DNA of 64,000 nt from Rhodobacterales bacterium HTCC2255 (GTDB lineage Bacteria; Pseudomonadota; Alphaproteobacteria; Rhodobacterales; Rhodobacteraceae), in NCBI GenBank assembly GCA_000153745.1, contig DS022282.1:292027-356026 (forward strand). The letters are read 5' to 3'. Below are positions 25,230 to 35,551 of this stretch, in pieces (the first letter of the stretch is position 1; each line of letters begins with the position of its first letter). Below the pieces are notes generated by a model that was not told the DNA's origin, did no database searches, and saw only the letters and a list, made by a program, of their open reading frames with translations. The position numbers and the translations under genes were made by a program.

Positions 25230-25306
25230 TGGTAGGCCCGGCAGGACTCGAACCTGCGACCAAAGCGTTATGAGCGCTCTGCTCTAACCAACTGAGCTAC
25301 AGGCCC
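25230..25306 (-). tRNA. tRNA with CAU anticodon (Ile2 or elongator Met)
   Basis: A 77-nt cloverleaf on the minus strand. The 5' acceptor strand GGGCCTG pairs with CGGGCCT, with G-U pairs at 1-72 and 6-67; discriminator A and CCA are encoded. The D-arm is AGCTCAGTTGGTTAGAGC, the anticodon loop CTCATAA gives CAT, and the T-arm is GCAGG-TTCGAGT-CCTGC. The acceptor and discriminator resemble tRNA-Ile more than initiator tRNA (no C1-A72). I favour Ile2, whose wobble C is modified to lysidine, but elongator Met cannot be excluded by eye. Confidence 0.9.
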
Positions 25307-25413
25307 GCCTGCCCTCCAATTACTTAACCAAATCGACCTGGTCAAGCGACAACACCATTTTAATTTGATCTTTAATACTTTAAGGAAAAACTAGAGATTC
25401 CATGGGGACAACA

Positions 25414-26454
25414 ATGACCAAAAATAAAAGCTTAACATACGCAGATGCGGGTGTAGATATCGATGCCGGCAATACATTAGTTGAACAAATAAAACCTGCG
25501 GCTAAGTCCACTAAGCGGCCTGGCGTAATGGATAGTTTAGGTGGCTTTGGGGCAATGTTTGATTTAAAAGCCGCCGGCTTTAATGATCCAATACTTGTTT
25601 CAGCCACAGATGGAGTTGGTACGAAGCTAAGAATTGCAATTGATACTCAAAATCTAGATACTGTTGGTATTGATCTTGTAGCAATGTGTGTAAATGATCT
25701 TATATGCCAAGGAGCTATGCCTCTGTTTTTCTTGGATTATTTTGCTACTGGTAAACTAGAAGTTAAAGAAGCATCAAAGGTTATAAATGGAATTGCAGAA
25801 GGTTGCAGGCAAGCAAATACCGCATTAATTGGCGGTGAAACTGCTGAAATGCCAGGCATGTATGATGGTAAAGACTTTGATTTAGCTGGTTTCTCAGTTG
25901 GAGCAATGGAGCGCGGTGAAACATTACCCAGAAATGTCAAAAGTGGAGATGTGTTAATTGGGCTTCCTTCTTCTGGAATTCACTCTAATGGATATTCGTT
26001 AGTTAGGAAAATTATTGAAAATTCAGGTCATTCTTGGAATGATGATTGTCCATTTGGTGAAGGAACATTAGCTAATCACTTACTAGAACCAACAAGAATA
26101 TATGTGAAATCTGCTGTTACAGCCATTAAAACTGGTAAATTAAAAGCTCTTGCTCACATTACAGGTGGCGGATTAACAGAAAACTTACCAAGAGCATTAC
26201 CCGAAGGATTAGGTGCTAATATAAATCTAGATTCATGGAGCAGATTGCCTATATTCAATTGGCTTATAAAAGAGGCTGGTTTAGAAAGTTCTGAAGCTTT
26301 AAAAACATTTAATTGTGGAATTGGAATGATAGCTATTTGTTCAGAGAATGATTTAATTGAGGTAATATCAGCATTAAAAACCGAAGACTGTTCTCCAATT
26401 GTAATTGGCGAAATCATTAATGGTAACGGCGTAAACTATTCTGGCACCCTTTAA
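25414..26454 (+). CDS. purM: Phosphoribosylformylglycinamidine cyclo-ligase (AIR synthetase)
   Basis: Fifth step of purine synthesis: ATP-dependent closure of FGAM to AIR. The start at 25414 ([20 protein letters not shown], 346 residues) has GGGGA at 6-nt spacing and matches the usual family start; an ATG at 25402 would add four residues. Typical blocks are [41 protein letters not shown] and [13 protein letters not shown]. The stop overlaps the purN start as TAATG, so the two are coupled. PurL, which makes the substrate, is elsewhere in this window (55360). Confidence 0.97.
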   Translation: MTKNKSLTYADAGVDIDAGNTLVEQIKPAAKSTKRPGVMDSLGGFGAMFDLKAAGFNDPILVSATDGVGTKLRIAIDTQNLDTVGIDLVAMCVNDLICQGAMPLFFLDYFATGKLEVKEASKVINGIAEGCRQANTALIGGETAEMPGMYDGKDFDLAGFSVGAMERGETLPRNVKSGDVLIGLPSSGIHSNGYSLVRKIIENSGHSWNDDCPFGEGTLANHLLEPTRIYVKSAVTAIKTGKLKALAHITGGGLTENLPRALPEGLGANINLDSWSRLPIFNWLIKEAGLESSEALKTFNCGIGMIAICSENDLIEVISALKTEDCSPIVIGEIINGNGVNYSGTL

Positions 26455-27038
26455 TGAAACCTCGGATAGCTATTCTAATATCTGGTGGTGGATCAAACAT
26501 GGTTTCACTTGTAAACTCTATGAAATCAAATAGAATCAATGCATTACCAGCAATTGTTATATCTAATAATCCAAATGCAGCTGGATTAAAAAAAGCTTCA
26601 GAGCTTGATGTACCAACAATATCAATTGATCATAAAATATTTAATGGAAATAGGGAAGCATTTGAAGAGACCCTAAATAATACTCTTCAACGTGAAACAA
26701 TTGATATAATTTGCTTAGCGGGTTTCATGAGAATATTAAGTCATTCTTTTATAAATCAGTGGGATAACAAAATTCTAAATATTCATCCATCCCTTCTCCC
26801 AAAGTATAAAGGACTTAATACTCACCAAAGAGCTATCGATGCATCAGATAAAATAACTGGGTGCTCAGTTCATATCGTCACAAGTGAGTTAGACGGAGGT
26901 TTAGTATTAGGACAAAAATCTGTTAACATATCTTCAGATGAAACAGCGCAAACTTTAGCAGAGAAAGTTCTTGTAGAAGAACATGTATTATATTCAAAAA
27001 TTTTAGATGATTTTATAAATAATATTTATGTACAATAA
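26454..27038 (+). CDS. purN: Phosphoribosylglycinamide formyltransferase
   Basis: Transfers a formyl group from 10-formyl-THF to GAR in purine synthesis. It has 194 residues, normal for PurN. ILISGGGSNMVSLV is the phosphate-binding loop, ICLAGFMRILS and NIHPSLLPKYKGLNTHQRAI contain the catalytic Asn/His, and SDETAQTLAEKV closes the domain. It overlaps purM by one nucleotide and is followed by a bidirectional terminator. Confidence 0.96.
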   Translation: MKPRIAILISGGGSNMVSLVNSMKSNRINALPAIVISNNPNAAGLKKASELDVPTISIDHKIFNGNREAFEETLNNTLQRETIDIICLAGFMRILSHSFINQWDNKILNIHPSLLPKYKGLNTHQRAIDASDKITGCSVHIVTSELDGGLVLGQKSVNISSDETAQTLAEKVLVEEHVLYSKILDDFINNIYVQ

Positions 27039-27039
27039 A

Positions 27040-27067
27040 AAAAAAGGGAGACGGCGCTCCCTTTTTT
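27040..27067. terminator. Bidirectional rho-independent terminator between purN and ndk
   Basis: Stem AAAAAAGGGAG / CTCCCTTTTTT with loop ACGGCG. A-run and T-run flank both sides, so it ends transcription of purN on the plus strand and ndk on the minus strand. Confidence 0.9.
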
Positions 27068-27085
27068 AAAAATTTAGAAAAATTA

Positions 27086-27508
27086 TTAACCTACTAATTC
27101 AAGACCAGAAAAGAAGAAGCTAATCTCTTCAGCCGCTGTTTCTGGTGCATCTGAACCATGTACAGAATTTTCACCTATTGAAAGTGCAAATTCTTTACGA
27201 ATTGTGCCTGCATCTGCTTCAGATGGGTTTGTAGCACCCATTATTTCACGATTGCGTAAAATTGCATTTTCACCTTCGAGTACCTGAACAACAATCGGTT
27301 CTGAAATCATGAACTCACAAAGCTCTCCAAAAAATGGACGTTCTGAATGAACTCCGTAAAATTCCTGTGCTTGTGCAAGTGTCAACTGAATGCGTTTTTG
27401 AGCAATAACCCGTAGACCACCTTCTTCGAATTTAGCCACAATTTGGCCAACAAGGTTACGTTTTGTTGCGTCTGGTTTTACAATTGAAAATGTGCGTTCT
27501 AATGCCAT
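27086..27508 (-). CDS. ndk: Nucleoside diphosphate kinase
   Basis: Equalises NTP pools by phosphotransfer through an active-site His. Its 140 residues are typical. [20 protein letters not shown] is the N-terminal block, and [20 protein letters not shown] contains the catalytic His in the NDPK signature. It is monocistronic, convergent with purN and divergent from the ABC-F gene, as in many Alphaproteobacteria. Confidence 0.98.
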   Translation of the reverse strand: MALERTFSIVKPDATKRNLVGQIVAKFEEGGLRVIAQKRIQLTLAQAQEFYGVHSERPFFGELCEFMISEPIVVQVLEGENAILRNREIMGATNPSEADAGTIRKEFALSIGENSVHGSDAPETAAEEISFFFSGLELVG

Positions 27509-27633
27509 TTTTATAATCCTTTATGGTAATTTTGAAACTGAATTGGCGATCGAGTAACATATGAAGAATACTTTGGAAAGGCCTCAATGAATCTAGCGTT
27601 GACAGTGTCTACTTCATACGTCATTCCGCATTT

Positions 27634-29505
27634 ATGTTAAAAATAAATGATATTAGTTATTCAATAGCAGGTCGCCAATTATTAGCGAATGCATCAGCAA
27701 CTATACCCTCCGGTCATAAAGTGGGTATAGTTGGAAGAAATGGCACTGGCAAAACGACCCTATTCAAACTCATAACAAATGAATTAGGTTTGGATGATGG
27801 GAATATTGAAATCCCAAAAAAAATGCGGATTGGTGGAATTGCACAAGAGGCACCTGCATCAGATGATAGTTTATTAGAAACTGTTCTATCTGCTGATACT
27901 GAACGAACTGCACTATTAGAAGAAGCTGAAGTTGCAACAGATCCAAATCGCATTGCCGATATACATGGTAGATTGGCAGACATAGATGCATATTCTGCTG
28001 AAGCTAGGGCAGCTTCTATTTTATCTGGCCTTGGATTTTCTTCTTTAGCACAATCGCGACCTTGCCACGAATTCTCTGGTGGGTGGAGAATGAGAGTTGC
28101 ATTGGCTGGCGTTTTGTTTGCACAACCAGACATTCTTATGCTTGATGAACCAACAAATTATTTAGATCTAGAAGGAACAATTTGGCTTGAAACTTACCTA
28201 AAAAAATACCCACATTCAGTATTAATAATTTCTCATGATCGTCAATTATTAAATACGTCTGTAAATGCTATATTACACCTAACAGATAAACAATTAACGC
28301 TTTATCAAGGTAACTATGATACATTTGATAGCGTAAGAAGAGCTAAACTTGCTGAACAAGAATCTATGGCTCGCAAACAAGAAGCAACTAGAGAACATTT
28401 GCAAAGTTTTGTTGATAGATTCAGAGCAAAAGCTTCGAAAGCAAAGCAAGCACAATCTCGAATTAAGATGCTTGAAAAGATGGAACCTATTGCGGCAGGC
28501 GTAGAGAATTCCGTAGCAGCCTTTGATTTTCCAACACCTGAAGAATTATCACCACCAATCTTACGATTAGAAGATACATCAGTTGGATATGATGAAAAGC
28601 CAATTCTAAGAGATCTGAATCTTCGCATTGATCAAAGTGATAGAATTGCACTTTTAGGCGCAAATGGTCAGGGTAAGTCTACCCTATCAAAACTTTTAGC
28701 TGATCGCTTAATCCCAATGAATGGCAATTTGGTAAGGTCATCTAAACTGAAAATAGGATATTTTGCACAACATCAAGTAGATGAATTACATCTTGATGAA
28801 ACTCCTCTTCAACATATAACAAGAGAATTTCCCGGAGAAACTCCATCAAAACTACGCTCACGGTTAGCAAGAGGTGGAATCGGGCCTGAACAAGCGCTTA
28901 CTGAAGTAGGCCGATTGTCAGGAGGACAAAAAGCACGATTATCGCTGTTATTAGCTACAATAGAAGCACCACACCTGTTAATTCTCGATGAACCTACCAA
29001 TCACTTGGATATTGAAAGCCGTGAATCTTTAGTTTTTGCATTAGCAGCATATGAAGGAGCTGTTATATTAGTCAGCCACGACCCTCACCTAGTAAACGCT
29101 GTCGCTGATACATTATGGTTGGTAAAAGATGGTAAAGTAAATGTATTTTATGAAGATTTAAATGCTTATAAAAAACTCCTCCTTTCAGAAAGAGGCTTAG
29201 CTGATAAATCTGAAAAGCCAAAAAAAATTAAAAAGAAACGATTATCACATGGTGAAAGACGAAAAATTCTTGCACCATTTCAATTAGAAGTTACTAAGTG
29301 TGAAGAACGATTAAATAAAATATTAATTATAAAAGATAAAATCGATAAGGCATTGGCAGATCCAAATATATATACACATTCAAATCCTGAAAAATTTGAA
29401 AGTTTAAGTAAAAAACGAGCTGAGGCAGATGAAGCTATTACAAAAGCAGAAGCACTTTGGGTATCCGCTGAAGAAAAATTAGAAAAGGCACGCTTACAAA
29501 TTTAA
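27634..29505 (+). CDS. ABC-F family ATPase (YheS/Uup-like ribosome-associated)
   Basis: A 623-residue soluble tandem ABC ATPase without membrane segments. ABC-F proteins act on the ribosome, helping stalled or difficult translation. Domain 1 has Walker A GRNGTGKTT (34-42), signature EFSGGWRMRVAL and Walker B ILMLDEPTNYLDLEG. The inter-domain linker at about 230-290 is rich in basic residues (FVDRFRAKASKAKQAQSRIK), the P-site tRNA-interacting motif. Domain 2 has GANGQGKST, LSGGQKARLSL and LLILDEPTNHLDIES. A charged coiled-coil tail (about 520-623) follows. The FSGGWRMR signature points to the YheS-like subgroup. TTGACA lies 30 nt upstream and there is no obvious Shine-Dalgarno. Confidence 0.93.
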   Translation: MLKINDISYSIAGRQLLANASATIPSGHKVGIVGRNGTGKTTLFKLITNELGLDDGNIEIPKKMRIGGIAQEAPASDDSLLETVLSADTERTALLEEAEVATDPNRIADIHGRLADIDAYSAEARAASILSGLGFSSLAQSRPCHEFSGGWRMRVALAGVLFAQPDILMLDEPTNYLDLEGTIWLETYLKKYPHSVLIISHDRQLLNTSVNAILHLTDKQLTLYQGNYDTFDSVRRAKLAEQESMARKQEATREHLQSFVDRFRAKASKAKQAQSRIKMLEKMEPIAAGVENSVAAFDFPTPEELSPPILRLEDTSVGYDEKPILRDLNLRIDQSDRIALLGANGQGKSTLSKLLADRLIPMNGNLVRSSKLKIGYFAQHQVDELHLDETPLQHITREFPGETPSKLRSRLARGGIGPEQALTEVGRLSGGQKARLSLLLATIEAPHLLILDEPTNHLDIESRESLVFALAAYEGAVILVSHDPHLVNAVADTLWLVKDGKVNVFYEDLNAYKKLLLSERGLADKSEKPKKIKKKRLSHGERRKILAPFQLEVTKCEERLNKILIIKDKIDKALADPNIYTHSNPEKFESLSKKRAEADEAITKAEALWVSAEEKLEKARLQI

Positions 29506-29514
29506 ACGTGCCTT
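29485..29514. terminator. Hairpin over the ABC-F stop codon
   Basis: AAGGCACG (29485-29492) is complementary to CGTGCCTT (29507-29514) with a 14-nt loop containing the TAA stop. It lies between convergent genes and could end the ABC-F transcript, but the following U-run is poor. Confidence 0.4.
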
Positions 29515-29543
29515 ATAGAATTTTGAAATAGAAAATACTTTAA

Positions 29544-31010
29544 TTATAGTTCATATATATCTGAAATTAAACGATTTAAAGACCTTACACCCCAACCAGT
29601 TGCTCCTTTTGGCGCAAAATCAGTTTCAGATTTCACTGATGCTACGCCAGCTATATCCAAATGAACCCAAGGCATATCATCCTCAATAAAGCGTTGCAAA
29701 AATTGCGCTGCTGTTATGGAACCTGCGGTGCGTCCTCCAACATTTTTTATGTCAGCAATTCTAGATTGAATTAATTTGTCATAGTTTTTATTTAAAGGCA
29801 TTCTCCATGCCCCTTCAGCCTCTAGGTTTGCAGATTTCAAGAAATCATTTACTAATTTATCATTATTTGAAAAAGCACCTGCATTTTCATGACCTAAAGC
29901 AACAATTACTGCACCAGTTAAAGTTGCTAAATTTATTATACCAGATGGTTTGTATGTCTTCTGTGCGTACCATAAAACGTCAGCAAGGACTAACCTTCCT
30001 TCAGCATCTGTATTTATAACCTCTATTGTTTCACCTTTCATAGACTTAACTACGTCACCTGGGCGTTGAGCTTTTGCATCTGGCATGTTTTCCACAAGAC
30101 CAACCAAGCCGATTATATTTGCTTTTGCTTTTCTAAGGGCGAGTGTTTTCATTACACCGGCCACAACGCCAGCTCCCCCCATGTCCATTGTCATATCTTC
30201 CATACCACCCGCAGGCTTCAATGAAATACCACCTGTATCAAAAACAACACCCTTTCCCACAAGCGCAAATGGCCGTTCATTACCACCACCAGACCATTCC
30301 ATAGTAACAATTTTAGATGGACTTTCAGAACCCATACCAACACCTAAGAGTGAAAACATCCCAAGCGCTTCCATGTCAGACTCTTCTAAAACATTAATTT
30401 TTAAACCTAATTCTTCTAATCCTTGAAGTCTGTTTGCAAATTCTGTTGTTGTCAGAACATTAGCAGGCTCATTTACTAGGTCTCTTGTAAAAAAGACACC
30501 ATCTACAACAGCACTCAAATCACTATACTCGTCCAGAGTTTTTGACACATTAGTAATATAGACGTTTAACTCACCAAACTCAGTTTGATTATTTGTCTTG
30601 TATTCATTAAAATTATAACGCCTCATTGTTATGCCAAAAGATAAATGAGCAGCTCGTGCATTTGCTGTAACAAATAAATTAATATCTGATTTACCAGATT
30701 CTTTTGCAATATTCGCACCACATTTTTGAGCGACTTCTATTGAAGGACGCTTTTTCATTTTTAGTAATAAAACTGCATTAGCTGACAACCCCAAAGGTGA
30801 TGGGAATCGTTGTACGTCACCTTCTTCCATTTTTTCAAAAAATTCAGAATCTGCAAATTTTCTAAGAGCACCCTTCATTAATCTATTTACTCTTTTTGCC
30901 GAGGGACCAAAGCTACCAGCAGCATCTGCACAAATCACCACTAAGCCCTTGGCATCAGCAATTGACTGTAAAGAGTGTTCCTTAAAAGATGGGTGAATGG
31001 GTCTTGTCAT
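29544..31010 (-). CDS. pepA: Leucyl aminopeptidase (M17)
   Basis: Two-metal cytoplasmic aminopeptidase of 488 residues, removing N-terminal residues from peptides. The M17 signature NTDAEGRLVLADVLWYAQ is intact, as are the metal-ligand blocks VGKGVVFDTGGISLKP and MDMGGAGVVAGVM. The N-terminal 160 residues are the variable macro-like domain. It is divergent from lptF, with 132 bp between starts, a conserved arrangement in Alphaproteobacteria. Confidence 0.97.
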   Translation of the reverse strand: MTRPIHPSFKEHSLQSIADAKGLVVICADAAGSFGPSAKRVNRLMKGALRKFADSEFFEKMEEGDVQRFPSPLGLSANAVLLLKMKKRPSIEVAQKCGANIAKESGKSDINLFVTANARAAHLSFGITMRRYNFNEYKTNNQTEFGELNVYITNVSKTLDEYSDLSAVVDGVFFTRDLVNEPANVLTTTEFANRLQGLEELGLKINVLEESDMEALGMFSLLGVGMGSESPSKIVTMEWSGGGNERPFALVGKGVVFDTGGISLKPAGGMEDMTMDMGGAGVVAGVMKTLALRKAKANIIGLVGLVENMPDAKAQRPGDVVKSMKGETIEVINTDAEGRLVLADVLWYAQKTYKPSGIINLATLTGAVIVALGHENAGAFSNNDKLVNDFLKSANLEAEGAWRMPLNKNYDKLIQSRIADIKNVGGRTAGSITAAQFLQRFIEDDMPWVHLDIAGVASVKSETDFAPKGATGWGVRSLNRLISDIYEL

Positions 31011-31142
31011 AACAATTTCCTTATATTTGTTTTGTCATTTAAACCGATGAATAAATTAGATACAAGGGTACAAATTGCTGTTATTATGTTAGTTAATACG
31101 TTAATTAATAAATATATAAATAATCAACATATATTGGTAATT

Positions 31143-32270
31143 GTGACAAAACTTGACAGATATTTATTTAAGCAATTGATTGGACCATTTGCTTTTTTTT
31201 GCTTTATTATTTCTGGCATACTCCTATTAAACCAAGCGCTTGGCATTATTGATATAGTCACTGAAAATGGCCAACCAGCTTATATTGTATTTGAACTAAG
31301 CTTTTTAATTTTACCTAAAGTCCTTATAACTGCAATTTCAATTTCTGGATTTATTGCTAGTGTTTTAATTATTAATCGTCTGTACAATGAAGAAGAACTT
31401 TTAGTAATGATGAGTATAGGTCGCTCATTCATTGAATTAAGCAAACCATTCTTATTATTTGGCATTCTAATAGCTTCTTTACTTTTTTTGGTGGTACATA
31501 ATTTGAATCCATACGCTCATTCAAAATTTATTGAAGCTCAAGAAAGAATTAAAAAAGAATATGTAACGCAAATAATTAAACCCGACCAATTTATTTCGTA
31601 TCAAAATAAATATACATTCTTTTTTGGGGATAAAGGCAACAATGGAGAATTAAGTGAAATATTAATTGAAGAACAAATAACTCCTGATACAACACTGACT
31701 CACATCGCAAAAAATGGGCAAGTGATTGCAAATAAAGATTCAAACGCTCTTCTTTTGCGAAATGGATCAACACAGAGCTACAATAAAGTTTCAGGAACTT
31801 TTAGTCTCTTACAATTTGACACATTAGTTTTTGACCTGAACCAATTAAGGAAAGATACAATCTCGAGTGAAAGTAGTTTATCAAGTTTAAATTCGACAAT
31901 GCTTAAGAAAAAAATTAGTGCCCTGGAAAGCTTTGATCCAAGACTTGGAAGGGCAGTGTCATTATATCATGATAGAAATGCAAAAGTACTTTTAGCAATG
32001 CTTTTTCCATTATTGGGTATGTTGGGATTACTTCTAGGGGGGTTTAACCGTTTTGGCTATTTAATTAGGATTATATCATGTATTTTAATTATGGCTAGCT
32101 TGGATCTTTTACGTGGCGCTAGTAAATCTTGGGTAGTTGAAAATCCACTAATATGGCCTGCACAATACTTATCACCATTATTATGTACATTTATTATTGC
32201 ATTAATAATATGGATTGTTTCGACCAAGACAACTGGATTATTCAAAATAAAAAGCAAGGTGTTAGTATGA
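31143..32270 (+). CDS. lptF: LPS export ABC transporter permease LptF
   Basis: Inner-membrane half of the LptB2FG complex, which extracts lipopolysaccharide and pushes it to the Lpt bridge. I start at the GTG at 31143 (VTKLDRYLFKQLIGPFAFF, 375 residues), which matches the family's short N-terminus. The open frame to 30975 adds 56 residues inside pepA and its promoter. Membrane segments 1-3 lie in the first 125 residues, a periplasmic beta-jellyroll domain in the middle (about 130-265), and three more segments at the end (LLAMLFPLLGMLGLLLGGF onward). It overlaps lptG by 4 nt (ATGA). Confidence 0.92.
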   Translation: MTKLDRYLFKQLIGPFAFFCFIISGILLLNQALGIIDIVTENGQPAYIVFELSFLILPKVLITAISISGFIASVLIINRLYNEEELLVMMSIGRSFIELSKPFLLFGILIASLLFLVVHNLNPYAHSKFIEAQERIKKEYVTQIIKPDQFISYQNKYTFFFGDKGNNGELSEILIEEQITPDTTLTHIAKNGQVIANKDSNALLLRNGSTQSYNKVSGTFSLLQFDTLVFDLNQLRKDTISSESSLSSLNSTMLKKKISALESFDPRLGRAVSLYHDRNAKVLLAMLFPLLGMLGLLLGGFNRFGYLIRIISCILIMASLDLLRGASKSWVVENPLIWPAQYLSPLLCTFIIALIIWIVSTKTTGLFKIKSKVLV

Positions 32271-33367
32271 CATTAGCAATATATTTTGGAAAAAGATATT
32301 TAATCTCTTTTATACGTGTCTTTTTAAGTATTGTTTTACTTGTATTATTATTTGATTTTTTGACGAACCTTAACAGACTAAATGGAATAGAAGCACAAAT
32401 ATGGAATGCATTGATTTTAAGTCTTTTACGAACCACGACTTATTTGTCATTAGCCATGCCATTAATTATTATGCTATCGGCTTTGGCTTTTAGTGTCAGC
32501 CTAAGTAGATCAAACGAGTTTATCGTACTACGTGCATCTGGAGTATCAGCCTTAAAAGGTTTATTTCCAGTAATATCTAGTGCGTTTTTTTTAGGATTAA
32601 TATCAATATTTATGCTAGATCCACTCGCTGGGAAAATGATTGGATATTATAATATAAAATTAGATAAACTTCGCAGCAAAGAACAATCTCAAGTATTAAT
32701 CAATGATAATGGATATTGGATGCGACAGGCCACATTAAATGGTCATCAAATCATCAAGGCAGTGAATGTATCTAATAATGGGCAAAGATTACACCAAGTA
32801 ACAATATTTAATTATGATGAAAATGGGCTAGTTACAGAACGTTTTTTTTCTGAAAGTGCGGCATTGGGAAATAATGAATTATTACTAACAAACGCAATAA
32901 AATGGTCAGATACTAAAATAAAAAAAAATCCTATTATTGCAAACGAAAAAATTAAAAAATTAAAGATTAAAACTGAAATAACTCCCACTCAATTATTGGA
33001 TGGATATGCTTCACCTGAAACCATTTCACCATGGAATATGAATAAACAAATTCAGAAAGTTAAATCTTCTGGGTTTTCAGTATTAAAATATCAATCAAAA
33101 AAAATGGAACAATATGCTAGGCCTTTTCTATTTATCGTTATGGTAGTACTAGGAACTGTTTTTACTTTGCAAAACTCACGAGCACGAAATGTTGGAATTT
33201 CAGTTGTTTTGGCTGTTGCTTCAGGATTTTTTCTACATTTTTTTCAAAACTTTTGTACAACTCTTGGTCGGTCAGGCGAAATACCTTTAATTATTGCAAC
33301 CTGGAGCCCCATTTTATCAATTGGACTTATAGCAATGACATTATTTTTGCATTATGAAGATGGGTAA
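32267..33367 (+). CDS. lptG: LPS export ABC transporter permease LptG
   Basis: Partner of LptF, 366 residues from the ATG at 32267, which overlaps the lptF stop and has AAGG upstream. The N-terminus TLAIYFGKRYLISFIRVFLS is followed by the conserved SLAMPLIIMLSALAFSVSLS and LRASGVSALKG blocks. The periplasmic jellyroll covers about 125-265, and three C-terminal membrane segments end the protein. The longer open frame to 32153 lies inside lptF and is not used. It is followed without a gap by lptD, so inner- and outer-membrane Lpt parts are co-expressed. Confidence 0.93.
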   Translation: MTLAIYFGKRYLISFIRVFLSIVLLVLLFDFLTNLNRLNGIEAQIWNALILSLLRTTTYLSLAMPLIIMLSALAFSVSLSRSNEFIVLRASGVSALKGLFPVISSAFFLGLISIFMLDPLAGKMIGYYNIKLDKLRSKEQSQVLINDNGYWMRQATLNGHQIIKAVNVSNNGQRLHQVTIFNYDENGLVTERFFSESAALGNNELLLTNAIKWSDTKIKKNPIIANEKIKKLKIKTEITPTQLLDGYASPETISPWNMNKQIQKVKSSGFSVLKYQSKKMEQYARPFLFIVMVVLGTVFTLQNSRARNVGISVVLAVASGFFLHFFQNFCTTLGRSGEIPLIIATWSPILSIGLIAMTLFLHYEDG

Positions 33368-35543
33368 GATGATAAAAGAGATTCTTCCTCACTTAAAATA
33401 TATTTTGATTTCAATTTTTCTGTTGATATCAAACCCAATTTTTGGGCAAGAATTTAATATAAGCTTAATTTCAGATAAAATATATTATAACAAATTATCA
33501 AGCGAATTAATAGCAACCGGAAATGTAAAAGCAATTTATGATAATACTATCTTATCTGCCGACAAAATTATATATAATAGTAATCTTGATAAAATATCAA
33601 TTATTGGGAAATTTGTCATTCATGATGGTGAAAATACGATAACATCAAACAATGATGCAATCATAAATACAAAGTTAAAAAGCGGCTTAATTAAAGGTGC
33701 CCGAGCAATAATTAATAATAAACTACAAGTATCAGCGAAATCTTTGAATCAAAAAAATAATAATTATAATATTTTCAATACAGTAATAGCATCCTCTTGT
33801 GAAATATGTGCAAAAAATCCAACACCTTTTTGGCAAATCAGGGCTAGAAAAATTATCCATGATAAAGAAAAACAAAAAATATTTTTTGAAAATGCTAGAC
33901 TAGATTTTCTCGGTTTACCTGTTCTTTATATACCTAACTTAAACATACCAGAACCTGGGATTTTACGCGCTAGTGGGGTGTTGGTTCCGCAGTTTTCAAC
34001 ATCTGATAAGGTAGGTTTTTCTTCAAAAATACCATACTTTATTGTTTTAAATGATAATAAAGATATAACCTTAACACCGTACATTATGTCAAAAAATAGC
34101 ATCATACTAGAAACAGATTATCGTCAATACTCAAGCAATGGATATTTTGAACTAAAAAATGCTTTTTCAATTAAAGATAATTTTAATCATGGAAGACTAA
34201 ATGGTTTCATCGAAGGTAAAGGATCATTCGCTTTAAGAAAAAACTACATAACAGATTTTAATCTCGACCTCGCAAATACTATTGATTTTGCGAATGGTGA
34301 AAAACCATTCAAATATAATTATGATTATGCAGAGCCAGAGGATGATAGACTAAAGAATTCATTTGATATCAACAAAACCACCTCTGAAAGTTTTTTTCAG
34401 TTTGGAACATCATTTACTCAAAGTTTTAGGTATAAGGATTTTGATGGAGATGGTATTAAAGAGGAAGATCCAAATGTTCCCTTAATATTACCTGAATATT
34501 ATTTTAAGAAAAATTATTATGATAACACTTATGCGGGCAAATATTCACTGACAGCTCAGTCTGTTAACTTGGCTAATTTATCTACAGGTCAATATTCAAG
34601 AATTGGTGGAAAAGTTGATTGGAAAACAGATTGGAAAACGGATAATGGGTTTAACTTTGCTACGTTAACACAATTAAATGCAAATACTTATTTTATTGAT
34701 GATAATTTTTATAAAAATGCTGTGCCCTTAGGAATGATAGAAGCACGTTATCCATTAAAGAAATCCAATGAAAAATCGTCTCATCTGGTTGAACCAATTA
34801 CTCAAATTATTTGGTCTCCAAACCAATTAACCGGCTATTTAAACAACAATCAAAATACATCTGATAGTACAACTGCAGAATTTGAAGAAACTAATTTATT
34901 CTCAACAAACCGCTTTCCTGGGTTTGATGATGTTGAAGCTGGCTTAAGAGCTAACATAGGCGGTAAATATATTTTGCATGAACCAAATGGCTGGGAATTC
35001 ACTACAACTGCTGGCCGTGTATTCAGACAAAAAGATTTAAATCAATTTGATGCTTCAAAATCTACAGGATTAGATAAATTAAATTCAGATTATGTAAGTG
35101 CATTCAGCCTCAAATCACCTCAAAGACTTAAAGTCTTAACTAGGTTATTACTGGATGACTCTATGGATGCTTCGAAACATGAAACAAAACTTAATTATAC
35201 TACTGAAAAATACTCAACTGATATTGGATATGTTTGGCTTGATAAACAAAGCGTTCTAAATCTTGATAGTCATCAGCATGAATTAAATATTAGTGCTGAT
35301 TATATGATAAATCAAAATTGGAAATTTGGTGCTGATTGGAGACAGAATATTAATACTCATTCTCCAATTAGAGGAAACTTTGATGTTGTGTTTGAAAATG
35401 ATTGCGCAAAACTGAATTTTTCACTTGATTTAAAGTATGATGAACAAGATAGAATAGACAGAACATTTGGTATGCAAATATTCTTATCAGGACTTGGGTC
35501 AGATACAAACAAAAAGAAATTTAATAATAGGTGTAGGAGTTAA
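33354..35543 (+). CDS. lptD: LPS-assembly outer-membrane protein LptD
   Basis: Beta-barrel that inserts LPS into the outer leaflet. It has 729 residues, with a signal sequence (ILPHLKYILISIFLLISNPI, cleavage near FGQEF), an N-terminal OstA jellyroll (LIATGNVKAIYDNTILSADK) and a long barrel domain (LptD signature TPFWQIRARKIIHDKE). Cys149 and Cys152 (CEIC), Cys684 and Cys727 are positioned to make the inter-domain disulfides that the family needs. The ATGs at 33354, 33360 and 33369 are all possible starts; 33369 directly follows the lptG stop. Gene order lptD-surA-pdxA-rsmA is conserved with E. coli. Confidence 0.93.
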   Translation: MKMGKMIKEILPHLKYILISIFLLISNPIFGQEFNISLISDKIYYNKLSSELIATGNVKAIYDNTILSADKIIYNSNLDKISIIGKFVIHDGENTITSNNDAIINTKLKSGLIKGARAIINNKLQVSAKSLNQKNNNYNIFNTVIASSCEICAKNPTPFWQIRARKIIHDKEKQKIFFENARLDFLGLPVLYIPNLNIPEPGILRASGVLVPQFSTSDKVGFSSKIPYFIVLNDNKDITLTPYIMSKNSIILETDYRQYSSNGYFELKNAFSIKDNFNHGRLNGFIEGKGSFALRKNYITDFNLDLANTIDFANGEKPFKYNYDYAEPEDDRLKNSFDINKTTSESFFQFGTSFTQSFRYKDFDGDGIKEEDPNVPLILPEYYFKKNYYDNTYAGKYSLTAQSVNLANLSTGQYSRIGGKVDWKTDWKTDNGFNFATLTQLNANTYFIDDNFYKNAVPLGMIEARYPLKKSNEKSSHLVEPITQIIWSPNQLTGYLNNNQNTSDSTTAEFEETNLFSTNRFPGFDDVEAGLRANIGGKYILHEPNGWEFTTTAGRVFRQKDLNQFDASKSTGLDKLNSDYVSAFSLKSPQRLKVLTRLLLDDSMDASKHETKLNYTTEKYSTDIGYVWLDKQSVLNLDSHQHELNISADYMINQNWKFGADWRQNINTHSPIRGNFDVVFENDCAKLNFSLDLKYDEQDRIDRTFGMQIFLSGLGSDTNKKKFNNRCRS

Positions 35544-35551
35544 TTTAAGTA

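Noticed and set aside
30975-31142. Longer start for lptF
   Set aside because: The extension overlaps pepA, begins at GTG and has no similarity to LptF N-termini; the GTG at 31143 fits the family.
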